Positions 8,756 through 18,208 of a stretch of DNA of 64,000 nt are shown piece after piece. This stretch comes from Anas platyrhynchos (lineage: Eukaryota > Chordata > Aves > Anseriformes > Anatidae): the NCBI RefSeq assembly GCF_047663525.1, contig NC_092605.1:620001-684000 (forward strand). The letters run 5' to 3'. Numbering within the stretch: position 1 is the stretch's first letter; each line of letters begins with the position of its first letter. The notes below the pieces were generated by a model that was not told the origin of the DNA, ran no database searches, and saw only the letters and a list, made by a program, of their open reading frames with translations. The position numbers and the translations under genes are program-made.

Positions 8756-9785
8756 TGTTTATTAGAATGGTCACACCTTTGAAGCATACAGGATGGGCCG
8801 GCGCCAGCCTGCGTGCCGGCAGCCGGCGCAGGGGCTCTGCTGTAAGGAAGAAGCCAGTACAGCGATGGAGGGAGCTTTGTACAGGGGAGGGGGCGCGGGC
8901 CAGGGTGGGGGGGCTATGTACACCGGGAATAGAAAAGGGGGAGCTCGTTGCTGGAGCATCGGGGTGTCTGCAGACTATAAAGTGAGGTTTGACGAGTGGC
9001 GGAGCCACGCGGGGTGGTGGGGCAGGGGCTGAGCGCGGCGAGGCCGCCCCGGCCGTGGCGTGGGATGGGGCTGCACCGGGGGGGGGCTCCGTGGCACCCT
9101 GTGCCGCCCAACCCTGGCTGCCACAGAGCCACCCCGGGGGCGATGCAACAGCCGAGACCCCGTGCCGAGGGCCGGCAGGGTCCCTGCAGCGGGGTGGGCG
9201 GGGAGGGGGTGGCCGCGAGCACCCCGCACATCCCCGTCCCGGCACAGCGCAGGGGTCCCAGTGGGCGGCGTGGGTCAGGATCGCTCCCTGCAGGGTGGGA
9301 GCCCCGGGTGCGCCAGGGATGGGGCAGGAGGGGAGGGAAGGGGAACGGGAACGCAAGCGAGTTGCAAGCTCCTCTTAACAAAAATTCCCTTTAAAACGCA
9401 GAGGCTCGTCCCCCTGCAACGCCCAGCGCCTCAGCAAAGCTCCGCTCGGGAGCCGCGGCCTCGCACCCTCGACGCGCTGGCGGCCGGCACCGGGGCACCG
9501 GAGCCCGGCGACCCCCAGCGCGGGCAGGGCGGTGTGCCGCTGCGCTCCGCCGGCACCCCGCGCCGGGCGGAAAGGAAGACGTGGTGCCCGGGCCTGTGCC
9601 GCGGGCTGCCAGGGGCCCCGCGGCCGTCCCCGTGCCTGGCGGCAGCGGCTGCGCCGGGGGCAGCGCTGGGTGCATGCGGCCGGTCCGTGCGCTCCGCGGG
9701 CTCCTCCGGGACTCGCTCGCTCGGTGCATGTGTGTGGACAGGATGGGACTTTCACGTCGTTGTTGCCTCTTTGCTTTGTTGTTGC

Positions 9786-9903
9786 TTTGCGTTTATTTTT
9801 TTTATTTTTTTAAATTTTTTTTTTTTAGTTGTGTGGGTGTGTATGTGTGTGTGTGTGTGTGTTTTGTTTTTTTATTTTTTTTTGTTTTGTTTTTGCTTTT
9901 TTT
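9786..9903. repeat. T-rich tract with embedded GT repeat
   Basis: A run of T with A interruptions, a GT repeat at about 9833-9862 and another T run. In RBFOX3 mRNA this reads as A-rich, CA repeat, A-rich. CA repeats are known hnRNP L targets, and A-rich tracts favour internal oligo-dT priming. Confidence 0.9.
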
Positions 9904-10453
9904 GCCCTTCCCGGTCCCAGAAGGAAACGGCTGCAGTTTCACTACAACAGAAACAGAAAGGCAGAGCTGTCGCTGGAGCAACCCCTGGGCACGTGCCCAG
10001 CCCCGCACCCCGCTCAGCCCCCATGGCCCTGGGGGGCACCACGCTCGGCCCCGGGGTCCCCCCGCGGCTCAGCCCCATCCCCATGGAGCGTGCAGCAACT
10101 GCCTCCTGCCTCTCCTACGGGGTGCAGAGGGGCCGGCTCGGGGCTGCCCGTCCTGCCCTGGGGGGAGACAAGCCCAGGGACCCCCGCGAGCCCAGGCTCC
10201 GGGCACCCTCGGCGGGGGGGAGGCGCCGTCCCCGCTCCCTGCCGCCCCCGGGCCGGGCAGGATGGACGCGGTGGGCAGCGGAGGCCGAGCAGCGGGACGG
10301 AGCAGCTTGAGGTAAACCTAGCGGAGAGCAGAGCCCGCCCGGGCAGGGGCCCTCAGGTCCTCCGGGAGGCTCAGCCTGGCTTAGTCTGCCTGGTTTGGTT
10401 TGGTTTCTAGTGAGCAGTCAGTGTTAGTGCTGTGAGGGGCTGGGTCTGTCTTG

Positions 10454-10498
10454 CTAGTAGGGAGTGAAGCGGCTGTACCCTCCTCGGTATAGACTAGC
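10454..10498 (-). CDS. RBFOX3: RBFOX3 terminal coding exon ([14 protein letters not shown], stop)
   Basis: The acceptor TTGCAG precedes GCTAGTCTA; the 45 nt encode 14 residues and TAG. The tail matches the [14 protein letters not shown] end of RBFOX2, and its Arg/Pro-Tyr ending resembles the family's C-terminal nuclear localisation signal. It is in frame with the ATG that ends the preceding exon. The acceptor lies in one arm of an inverted repeat. Confidence 0.9.
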   Translation of the reverse strand, partial: ASLYRGGYSRFTPY

Positions 10499-13400
10499 CT
10501 GCAACATCAAAGATGAAAAAAAAGCCAATCAGTATTCGAGAGAGAGGCAAAGCCCATTTCTTCCCTTTTTTTTTTTTCTCCTTTTTTTTTTTAATTTTTT
10601 TTTTTTAAAGTGACACCAAACTGCCTCTGTCTTGGGGGTTGTGCGGGGTGGGCACAGCCAAGGGCCCCCAGCGCTGCCGGGGCTCACTCGGGGATGGAGA
10701 CGGCGCCGTCCCCAACCCCGCTGCCCCTCGGCACAGCCCTGGGGCTGCCACGGCCGGGGACCTGCTCCCTGGAGCTGGGCTGGTTCCTGCCCTGCCCATC
10801 CCGCGGACAGAGGGGCTGCGGGGCCGGGGGTGCCGAGGGGTGCTTGGCACAGCCAGGCCCCAGCCAGGGGGACACAGGGGGGGGAGGGTTTCCAAAAAAA
10901 AGAAAAAAAAAAAAAAAAAAAAGGAAGAAAAAGACCATTTGGCTTTGAGATCCCGCCCACAAGGGGGATTTTTCATCTTTGATGCTGGTTGCAAAGCTAG
11001 CTACAGACCGCAGCGAGCACGGTGAGCACGCTCGGGTGCCCCCCGCACGCTGCTGATGGGGGCACGGCCCTGAGCCCCCCACACCTGGGGGAGGAGGGGG
11101 GGGTCCTTGCCCCCCAGCCGGGCCCTGGGGGCTGCACAGGGCTTCCTCCAGCGGGGGGCTAACGGGGGGGTGTGGGGACGGTGCCCCCTCTCCCTGGGGC
11201 CAGCCTGTGTGGGGGCTGCGCTGCTCCTGCCCCCGCCGAGAGCCCGTGCTCCCCCTCCCCGCGGCCCCCAGACCCCCCCGGGCTGGCTGCAGCTCGCGTG
11301 GGGCAGGTGGGGAAGCAAAGAAAGGCAGCGGGGGCTGCGCTTACCATGGTGCCGATGCTGTACGTGGCGGCGGGGCCGATGGTGTGGTGGTAGGGGTCTG
11401 CCGCTGCGTACACTCTGCCGTAACTAGGAGCAAACACGGGGGGGTGTTAGAGACCCGGGGAGGGGTCCTCCACCCCCAGCAGCTCCCCAGAGGCTGCTGC
11501 ACCCTATTTCCACCCCCCACTACCCCACGGTCTCCCCACCAGGGCCCCACCACGAACAGCCCAGACCCAGGGGGCACGGGGAGCCGCGGGCACCCCGATA
11601 TTGCCAGCTCCATCCTCATGGCACGGGGCACGGCTGCTGGCCTGGATGGTGCAGGGGGTGAAATGGGCATCCCCCCCCCCATCCCCCCCAACCCCCCCGT
11701 GGGCAGCGGTGCCTACCTGTCGCTGTATGCTGCTGCTGCTGCTGCGGGCTGGGCGTATCTGTAGGCGGCATAGCCCCCCTGCAGTGGTGGGGGAGACAGA
11801 GAGAGGCGGTCGTGAGGGTGGGGGCAGCACCCACCAGGCCCTGCCGGGGGAGCTCGGGGGGGCCAGGGCAGCCGGGCACCCCCAGGCACTGGCTGCAGGG
11901 ACCCCGGAGCAGTGGCAGGACCCTGCGGGGAGCCGGTGCTGGTGGCACCAGGCACACACCAGCCTCATTACCATTCCCCAGGGGCTTTCACAAACATTAA
12001 CCTTAAAAAATTAAATTTCTAGAGGAGAGAATGTCACCTCCCTGATCGCTTTAATGAGGTGTCACGTTAGATAAATCCTTCAGCCGCCCGCCTGAAATAT
12101 CGCCAATGGCTTTTTAAACACGGAGGTTAAATGCTGGTGGGAGGCAGCGCGCCGGCGCTCGCCGAGGACATAAATCCCTCGGGGTGCTGCCCCTGCAGGG
12201 GGCTGGCCGGGGGCACAGGACCTGAGCGGTGTCACCCAGCACGGCCCTGCCTCGGCTGCCCCCAGCCCCTCACCCGTCCCCCCTGCGCCACGATGCCGAG
12301 CCCCAGGAGCCGGGAAGGGGCCGCAGGCTGGGCAGAGCCCCCCGGGGAGCAGCAGGGGGCTGATGGCCCCCACACCCCCCAGGACAGGGTCCCCGGAGGT
12401 GGCACCAGCCCCAGTGTGGCTGCACTTACGTAGATCTCGGCTCCGTAGAACCCGTCCTGGTAGACGACCCTGCAGGGAAGCGGAGGGCTCAGTGCCATGG
12501 GGCTGCTCAGGGCGCTCGCGGGCACCGCGCTCACGGCCGAACGCCCACCCGGGGTCACACAGAGGGGACGGGGGGAGGTCATGGCAATGGGGGGCTCAGC
12601 GCACTCAGCACCACTGGGCACAGGGCTCCAAAACCCGTGGGTGGTACCCCGGGGTTGGGAAGCATCAGGATTGGGGGGTGGGGGAGAACAGGGGATGGAC
12701 ACGTCCCACGCTTGGAGGGCAGGGACACGAGGATGGGCAGAGCACAGCCCGAGGAGCTGACCCGGTCCCGGGGGGGCTTTCAGAGCCATGGAGGCCGGGC
12801 AAGTGCTCAGAGAGCTGTGCCTCAGTGCACAACATCCCGGCAGTGCAGGCACTGACAGCAGCAGAATTGAGCAATTCAGCACCAAACGCGGAGCCGAGCA
12901 CAAGGCGCCTCCTGGGGGGTGCCCAGGGGGGCAGAGTCAGCAGCGCAGCCAGCCAGGAGGCAGCTGCTGCAGGGCGGAGGGGTGCTGGATGAGAAGGGGC
13001 TGAGGGGCCCCGGCTGTGCCAGACCGCAGCCCAAGGCGGGACCCCCACCCCAAGGCGGGCAGCACCCAGGGTTTTGGGTCCAGGTAGCGCCATGCCCCCG
13101 CCAAGCCCCCCGTGCCCCCCCAGCCCCGGGTACTCACGCGCCGTAGGTGGGGATGGGCGGCGGCGGGGGCGCAGCCCGGAACGTGTTGTAGACGGCGCGT
13201 CCTCGGCCCCGTAAGTGCGCCCCTCGGTAGGCCACAGCCGTCCCCGTGGCAGGGTACGGGAACCCCGTTACTGCAGGAGGCAGGGGACAGACACGGGATT
13301 TCTGCAGCAGCCCCCGACAGCAACGCGCATGGGGCCTCGCGGTCACCGCGGGGCACCCCGAGCCAGAGCATCCCTCTGTGCCCGCAGCGCTGCTCCGGGG

Positions 13401-15228
13401 ATGGGGCTGCTGGGGAATGGCCCCCGGGGGGTCCCCAGGGTGAGGGTGATGGAGGGGGGAGCGGTGCATGCCATGGGCAGGGGGAGAGGGGCTGGGGGGC
13501 ACTCAGACCGCGGCAAGGTGGAGCACGGCACAGCCACAGTGTGGGGTTGAGGCTCGAGGAGTTACCTGCATAGAACTCGGGGCCGTAGACAGCTCCCACC
13601 ACCGGGTTCAGCTTCCAGCCTGCAGGCAGGGAGGGGTGGTGAGCTGGGGGGGAGCCCACCGTGCTGCACCCCGTCCCGGTCACCCCACCACGGCTCCCAG
13701 CCCCAGGGTGGCTGCAGGGCACGGGGCACCCCATAGGGCTGTGCCCCACTGTTCAGACAGGAGCAGCCACCCTTGTTTCTGGTCAAGCACCGAGGGGCAT
13801 TTGCTGCAGCAATGGAGATGCGCCCTGGGGTGCTCAGCCCCTCGGGCTGTGCCCGTGCCAGCCTGGTCTCGGCGTGCTCCGGTTCTTACCGTTGGTGTAG
13901 GGGTTCGCAGCCTTCTTGTTCGTCATGACCCGGGCCGTGGCGTTGTTCACCTGAGGAGAGAGGGGACGAGAGAGCTCAGCGCCTGCGGGCAGGGGGCTGG
14001 CGAGGCCGCGGTCCTGGCCCGTCCACTCTGTGCACGCTGCTGCTGCTCGGATCGCTGGAGGCAAGGACGAGGGGAGCGGGGACAGCAGGGGGAGGGGACA
14101 GCAGGGGGAGGCTCTCCTACAGCTGCACCGCGCGTGGTGCCACCCTGACACAGCGCCGCACCGAGCATCCCTTGGGCTGCTTCCCGATGCTGGGCTCAGG
14201 CTGAGCGGTGCTGGGCTCAGCCACCTCCTGTCCCCACCGCACGCCTGCTCCTGGCTGCAGAAGGGATGCAGGAGCCCTGGCAGCTCCCGCCAGCACCTGA
14301 AGCTCCTGCCTGGCCATGGATGAGGGCCACATCCTCAGAAGGCAGGGCCCGTCCGTGGGTAGCGCTGAGCCCTGCCGGGCTGCCCCTCCCTGTGCTCAGC
14401 GCTGCCGGGGTGCCCGTGTCCAGCTCCCTCCAGGCACTGCCCTGCTTCCCCCCCTCCTCAGAGCTCAGCTCGGTGCCACGCAGCCAAGGGGCAAACCTGC
14501 GCCTGCCCGGCTGCCTGAGCAGCCTCTGGGTTGGGAAGCATTGGGTGCAGGAGGGGAGCTGTGGGGAGCACCCTGCCCGCCCCTACAAGGGGAGCTGGCA
14601 CAGGCACGCGTCCCCGTCCTCCCTGCCACGCACGGGGCAGCTGCCCCCCACCAGGCAGAGGGGCTGGGAGCCTGCTGGGCTCCCCCGGTACCGTCAGGGC
14701 ACAGCCAGCCCCCGGCTCAGTGCCCCCCAGCTCTCCCTGGGTTCGCCTGAGCCAGTCCCTGCTCGCTGTCTGTGGACACCTCCCTGCAGCTCCAACGCAT
14801 GCTCCCCGTGCTGCATTCACGGACGCATGCACGCGCCGGGCAAGCACCCCCAGGAACATGCGGGACCCCCGCAGGCTGAGCCGGTGGCCCCGGGGCCGCT
14901 CAGCGTGCACGGCCCTGCCCGGGCCCCCCACCATGGGCGCGAGGGCACAGAGGGCACAGGCAGCGCGGGGCAGGGGGGAGCCCGCGCAGCCCCCGGGCAG
15001 CTCTGCCCTGCCTGCACCCCCGGCCGGGAGAGGGGCTCGGGGCAGCGCGGGGGATGCACAACACACGGCAGGCAGGGCACTAGCACACTTATCTGAGCAC
15101 CTCAATCTTCCGGCCCTCTACGATCGTGCCATTCAGCTTCTCTCGTGCCCGGTCGGCATCTGTGCTAGTTTCAAAAGTTACAAACCCAAAACCCTGTGAG
15201 CAGAGGAGAAAAGGAGAAAGAAAGAGAC

Positions 15229-15273
<45 letters not shown>

Positions 15274-17446
15274 GTGGGGACAGAGAGAGAGAGGGGGTGA
15301 ATCAGGAGAGCTGGCAGAGGAGATGAGGCTGCCGCTGTGCGGAGACGGAGCGCCCGGGCCAGGTCCCCGCTGCGCCCGGGGGTCCCGGCTGAGGGCCCGG
15401 CATCGCCCGCGAGCTGGGAGAAGAGTCTGGGAGAGGGGCACAGAAAGCAGGGAAGATACAACAGAGACATCCACACACAGAGGGACACGAGCCGCCTCGT
15501 GCAGGCGCGGGACAGAGCGAGCCCCCCCCTCCCTCTGGCGCTGGGGCGCAGACACCCACGCGTCCCCTCCGGCTGGCACAGGGCACCAGGAGGCTGCTCC
15601 CCAAAACCGGGCACCCTGAGCCTGGGGGCTGCTGGTGCCTGGCCCTGCCCCGGTCCCGTGCCCACCTTGGGGTGCTCCCAAGGGGCGAGGGGCAGCAGCG
15701 CAGGGAGCAGGAGGGGAGGGGAGAGCGGGCAGAGCAGCCCCCGGGGCACCCCGGGAGGCACGGACACGTCCCGGGTGAGCCGTGCCCAGCCCTGGGGCTC
15801 GCTGCAATGGCCCCGGGCTGGGGCAGCACCCACCTTGGAGCCCCGCTCATTGAAAATGATCTCCACGTCAAGGATCTTCCCGAATTGCTGCAAGCAGAGA
15901 GAGCAGAGGGTGAGTGCCTGCAGAGCCCCCCACGGGGACTGCTCCTGGTGGCCCCTTGGTGCCCTGCAGGGCTGAGCCTGAGCACAGCCCCGTGTCCCCC
16001 CACGGTAGCCCTCTTTCAGGATCTGGGGGGTGTCACTTTACAGCTAATTAACCTTCCACCACTCTAAATCTTAACGAGGACTGGGAAGGGGGTGAAAGGA
16101 GAGGGACAAGGGCTCTGTTCTCATTCCTCCATGCATGGGCCTCGGCCTGGCTGTTAACCAGGGTGGAAAGCCCACTGCCCACCCCCTCTGGCCAGCAGCA
16201 GGGGGAGGCTGGAGGTCCTGCAGGCTGGCCCAGGACCCCGCTGGGGCTGTGCAGAGGGGACCCCCAGGGAAGGACGGTGCCAGGGCCCCCGCGGTGACCG
16301 AGAGCCGGAGCTGAGGGCAGCGGGACGCGGGTGGCTGCACGGGGCCAGACTCACCCCGAACATTTGCCGCAGGTCGGGGTCCCGGAATCGGAAGGGGATG
16401 TTGGAGACGTGTAACCTCTTGGGCTGCTGCTTGTCTGTGTTGTCTGAGGAATGTAGCTGCTGGCTGTCTGTCTGTGCCGCCTCGTCTGTCTGCTGCAGGA
16501 GCACCAGCACCTCGTCAGCCCCACGTCTCCTGGGGGGGCCCTGCCCCCTAATCCCCTGCTTGGACCTGCAGCCCCCAGGGGCACCCCCAGTCCCGTGGTC
16601 CCCGCTCCCTGGGCAGCACCGTGCCAGCCTCCTGGGTCTCTCCAAGCACCTGGTGCTGAGCAGGGGCCCCCACTCTCGGGAGGGTGCAGAGAGGGTCCTG
16701 GTGCTGCCCTGCGAGCTGGGGGATGCTGGAGGGCAGCTCTGTGGGTCACAGCATCACCCCATGAGCAGCACCCGCCCCATAAACAGCACCAGGGAGGAGA
16801 GGCTGGGAGAGGGAGGGCAGGAGACCCACGGAGATCCAGCCAGCACCGCGTGGCTCCGTGCCCAGGGACCAGCACCGCAGCACGCGTGCGTGCCCAGGGC
16901 AGGGGGCCGGGAGGGGCAGACCCCACACACGAGGCTGCGGTGGCCAGGCTGGGAAGTGCTCAGCTCAGCACTTTCCCCCCGAGCTGCATTACAACCACAT
17001 AATTGAAGCTATCTGATTGGAAAGCAGCCAAGCAGGTAGATTACAAGTGATTAGAAATGACAGGGGGGCTGCAAGGGAGGCAGGCAGCCAGCGCATGCTC
17101 CTGCTGCCCCCGGCCACTGCGGGGACGCGCGGCCCCGGCCCCCCGAGGGGCTGCAGCCCGCTGGGTGCCGCCTGCCCCCACACCCAGCCCGCAGCCCCCC
17201 CAGACCCCGTGCCTCTCCCTCCCTTACCGGTACCGTCTGCGTCCCTGCTATGGACTGTGTGCTGGCGTCGGTGCCCGGCTGCTCGGCGTGGCTCTGTGCT
17301 GGTGTGTAGAGGGTCATGGCGTGCTCCGGTACTGTGCTTTGCCCCGAGTAGTCCTGCGTGGGGTGGGGGTGCGGCGGCGCGTACTCTGCGGGGATGCCGT
17401 TCTGGGGGGGCGGGGGGTACTGGGCCGGGGGGTAGGGCTGAGCCAT
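10454..17446 (-). CDS. RBFOX3: RBFOX3 (NeuN), neuronal RNA-binding splicing regulator, 11 coding exons
   Basis: Eleven exons join in phase from ATG 17446 to TAG 10454-10456: 978 nt, 325 residues. Family role: neuronal nuclear splicing factor whose RRM binds UGCAUG in introns; the antigen NeuN. N-terminus [17 protein letters not shown] is as in mammalian RBFOX3. The RRM spans about residues 98-175 with RNP2 LHVSNI and RNP1 KGFGFVTF. Then come an Ala/Tyr-rich region with the [19 protein letters not shown] block and [13 protein letters not shown] (the 40-nt, brain-type exon), YSIGTM, and a final [14 protein letters not shown]. The sequence follows RBFOX3 rather than RBFOX1 or RBFOX2 in the N-terminus and [12 protein letters not shown]. 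The exon at 17228-17479 is open 11 codons upstream of the ATG ([11 protein letters not shown]), so longer N-terminal isoforms are expected. The gene continues beyond the right edge in its 5' introns. Confidence 0.97.
10495..11003. repeat. Imperfect inverted repeat around the RBFOX3 terminal exon acceptor
   Basis: CATCAAAGATGAAAAA at 10505-10520 recurs as its exact reverse complement at 10969-10984. Similarity extends on both sides: CTAGC and TGCAA toward the outer ends, then CAAAGCC, CTTCC and a homopolymer run toward the loop (T run 10566-10606, A run 10893-10922). About 280 bp separate the arms. Confidence 0.8.
10499..11344 (-). other. RBFOX3: RBFOX3 last intron
   Basis: GT-AG intron of 846 bp. 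Apart from the inverted repeat arms and their A/T runs it is GC-rich; no exon was seen. Confidence 0.8.
11345..11423 (-). CDS. RBFOX3: RBFOX3 79-nt exon ([27 protein letters not shown])
   Basis: Acceptor CTCCTAG, donor ATG|GTAAGC. It encodes the Tyr-rich end found in mammalian NeuN up to GTM. The mammalian protein, as I recall it, stops here, whereas here the frame enters another exon. Confidence 0.95.
11717..11778 (-). CDS. RBFOX3: RBFOX3 62-nt exon ([11 protein letters not shown] and Ala run)
   Basis: Acceptor CTGCAG, donor ACAG|GTAGGC. Six GCA codons in a row give the Ala run, matching the six Ala of mammalian RBFOX3 despite the repeat. Confidence 0.95.
11779..12429 (-). other. RBFOX3: RBFOX3 intron with an AT-rich island
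   Basis: About 12000-12125 is AT-rich in an otherwise GC-rich intron, with TTAAAAAATTAAATTT and CTTTAATGAGG, suggestive of a conserved intronic element. No sequence able to encode the muscle-type 43-nt exon of RBFOX1 was found here. Confidence 0.5.
12430..12469 (-). CDS. RBFOX3: RBFOX3 40-nt exon ([13 protein letters not shown]), brain-type
   Basis: Acceptor CTGCAG, donor TAC|GTAAGT (strong). It corresponds to the B40 exon of the RBFOX family, which in RBFOX1 is exclusive with a muscle M43 exon. Confidence 0.95.
12470..13137 (-). other. RBFOX3: RBFOX3 intron, no feature seen
   Basis: 668 bp, GC-rich, clear GT-AG ends. One GCAUG on the transcript strand at 13091-13095, 43 nt past the donor of the 133-nt exon. 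Confidence 0.6.
13138..13270 (-). CDS. RBFOX3: RBFOX3 133-nt exon ([23 protein letters not shown])
   Basis: Acceptor CTGCAG, donor GGCGC|GTGAGT. It encodes the Arg/Gly block and [18 protein letters not shown], hallmarks of the family's C-terminal domain. Confidence 0.96.
13566..13619 (-). CDS. RBFOX3: RBFOX3 54-nt exon ([17 protein letters not shown])
   Basis: Acceptor CTGCAG, donor GCAG|GTAACT. Identical in encoded sequence to mammalian RBFOX3 over this exon. Confidence 0.96.
13890..13950 (-). CDS. RBFOX3: RBFOX3 61-nt exon, end of RRM ([13 protein letters not shown])
   Basis: Acceptor CCTCAG, donor AACG|GTAAGA. It encodes the last RRM strand and linker; AANPYTN replaces mammalian TGNPYTN. 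Confidence 0.96.
13951..15100 (-). other. RBFOX3: RBFOX3 intron downstream of the 93-nt RRM exon
   Basis: 1150 bp, GC-rich. On the transcript strand it carries UGCAUG (plus-strand CATGCA at 14826-14831) and GCAUG within GCATGC at 14797-14802, about 270-300 nt past the donor. No other exon was seen. Confidence 0.6.
15101..15193 (-). CDS. RBFOX3: RBFOX3 93-nt RRM exon ([20 protein letters not shown])
   Basis: It encodes RNP1 and helix 2 of the RRM, ending GRKIE. The length, 93 nt, equals that of the family's autoregulated cassette exon; skipping keeps frame but removes RNA binding. Acceptor CTCACAG follows a CU tract of nearly 100 nt. The donor is GAG|GTGCTC, lacking the usual A at +3/+4 and G at +5, so it is weak. 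Confidence 0.95.
15194..15833 (-). other. RBFOX3: RBFOX3 intron upstream of the 93-nt exon
   Basis: 640 bp; apart from the CU tract it is GC-rich. No GCAUG was found on the transcript strand in this intron. Confidence 0.6.
15201..15296. repeat. GA/CT microsatellite forming the polypyrimidine tract
   Basis: AG dinucleotides run on the + strand with GAAA and GACAG interruptions. On the RBFOX3 strand they are CU repeats that end 7 nt before the 93-nt exon. Confidence 0.92.
15834..15887 (-). CDS. RBFOX3: RBFOX3 54-nt RRM exon ([18 protein letters not shown])
   Basis: Acceptor CTTGCAG, donor AAG|GTGGGT. Encoded residues are invariant across the RBFOX family. Confidence 0.97.
15888..16354 (-). 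other. RBFOX3: RBFOX3 intron with a UGCAUG element
   Basis: 467 bp. CATGCATG at 16130-16137 provides UGCAUG on the transcript strand, the Rbfox binding hexamer. A short AT-rich patch is at about 16030-16075. Confidence 0.6.
16355..16492 (-). CDS. RBFOX3: RBFOX3 138-nt exon, start of RRM ([12 protein letters not shown] to LRQMFG)
   Basis: It encodes [20 protein letters not shown] with RNP2. Donor GGG|GTGAGT. The acceptor is CAGCAG, a NAGNAG site: the first AG gives a leading Gln, as in mammals; the second would drop it. Confidence 0.97.
16493..17227 (-). other. RBFOX3: RBFOX3 intron with an AT-rich patch
   Basis: 735 bp, with an AT-rich patch at about 16985-17060 (ACATAATTGAAGC) and GCATGC at 17092-17097. 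No exon was seen. Confidence 0.5.
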
Positions 17447-17479
17447 CGCGTCAGGTGGAGCCGTGGCGTCCTGGTTGCC
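17228..17479 (-). CDS. RBFOX3: RBFOX3 first common coding exon ([22 protein letters not shown])
   Basis: Acceptor CTGCAG at 17480, donor CCG|GTAAGG. ATG at 17446 starts the standard NeuN form; the preceding 33 nt are open and match the GNQE..PD(A/T)M segment that RBFOX1 and RBFOX2 translate from upstream starts. Both a 5'UTR and a coding role are therefore possible for 17447-17479. Confidence 0.96.
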
Positions 17480-18172
17480 CTGCAGAGACAGCAGCGCCGT
17501 GCCCCTTACCTGCTGGCTCCCGCCGCCCTCCCCGAGGTGCCGGGGCTGCGCCCTGCCTGGGGAGCGCTCTGGGGCTCTACAGATGGACCCCAGAGCCCCC
17601 CGACCCCCCCACCTTCGGACGGACCCCCCCTGCCTTCGGTCCCCACGCCAACCTCTGTGCCATCCCCGTGCTGCAGCAGCGCCCGTGCCGCATTGCCCGC
17701 TGTGCCTGCCCCGTGGCTGAGCCCCTCTCCGCTCCCCACTCCGAGCAATCCGTGACCACCCTGATGCGCCTTGGGCAGGGGGAGGATGGGGGGGCTGGGG
17801 GGCAAGGCATGGAGGGGACCGAGGCCATGGCTCCAGTGGGGACTAGCAGGGGGAGCCTGCACATCGCCCTCTTGGAGATGGAACCAGGGCAGCCTCAGTT
17901 TGAAGGCCAACACGGGGCAAAGCGCAGCGGCAGCACCGGCACCCGCCAGCATCCTGCACGCCCTGGAGCCCGGCCAGGAGGGCACTGAGGAAGGAGGGCA
18001 GCAGGGAGGGCAGGGCCGTCAGATGGCCTCTTGGCAAGCAGCAGGCGGGCATCAATTAGCTGCTAAATATTTGATGAGGCCCTTTGCTGTAACGCAGCTG
18101 GCCTGGCCACCCTGGTCAAACGAGGTGAGCTGTACCTGTGCCATGGCCCCGGGGCTGCTCCACGGCTGCTGC

Positions 18173-18208
18173 GGGGCTGGGGGATGCCGTGGGGCTGGGG
18201 GATGCCGT
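18173..18208. repeat. 18-bp tandem duplication
   Basis: GGGGCTGGGGGATGCCGT occurs twice head to tail, inside the large RBFOX3 intron. Confidence 0.85.

Larger units (their letters stand above)
8665..10453 (-). other. RBFOX3: RBFOX3 3' untranslated region
   Basis: It follows the stop TAG at 10454-10456 within the terminal exon and runs to the poly(A) signals near 8690. It contains an ATT/AAT microsatellite, a CA repeat flanked by A-rich tracts (in mRNA sense) and GC-rich blocks. The long + strand open frame over 9060-10310 is antisense to it and not supported as a gene. The 3' end is inferred from the signals. Confidence 0.75.

Noticed and set aside
9060..10310. 416-codon open frame on the + strand
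   Set aside because: It is antisense to the RBFOX3 3'UTR and last exon, low-complexity, with runs from T and GT repeats.
11779..13137. Searched for a muscle-type 43-nt exon (VVYQEPVYGNKLLQ-like) next to the 40-nt exon
   Set aside because: No sequence on the - strand encodes it, so RBFOX3 appears to have only the brain-type exon here.
13091..17097. Apparent cluster of GCAUG sites in RBFOX3 introns
   Set aside because: The number of GCAUG and UGCAUG motifs over about 7 kb is close to chance expectation; only those near the 93-nt exon are discussed.
17509..17549. Segment with GGGCGCAG acceptor and CAGCAG|GTAAGG donor upstream of the first common RBFOX3 exon
   Set aside because: It would leave an intron of only 29 nt before the acceptor at 17480, too short to splice.
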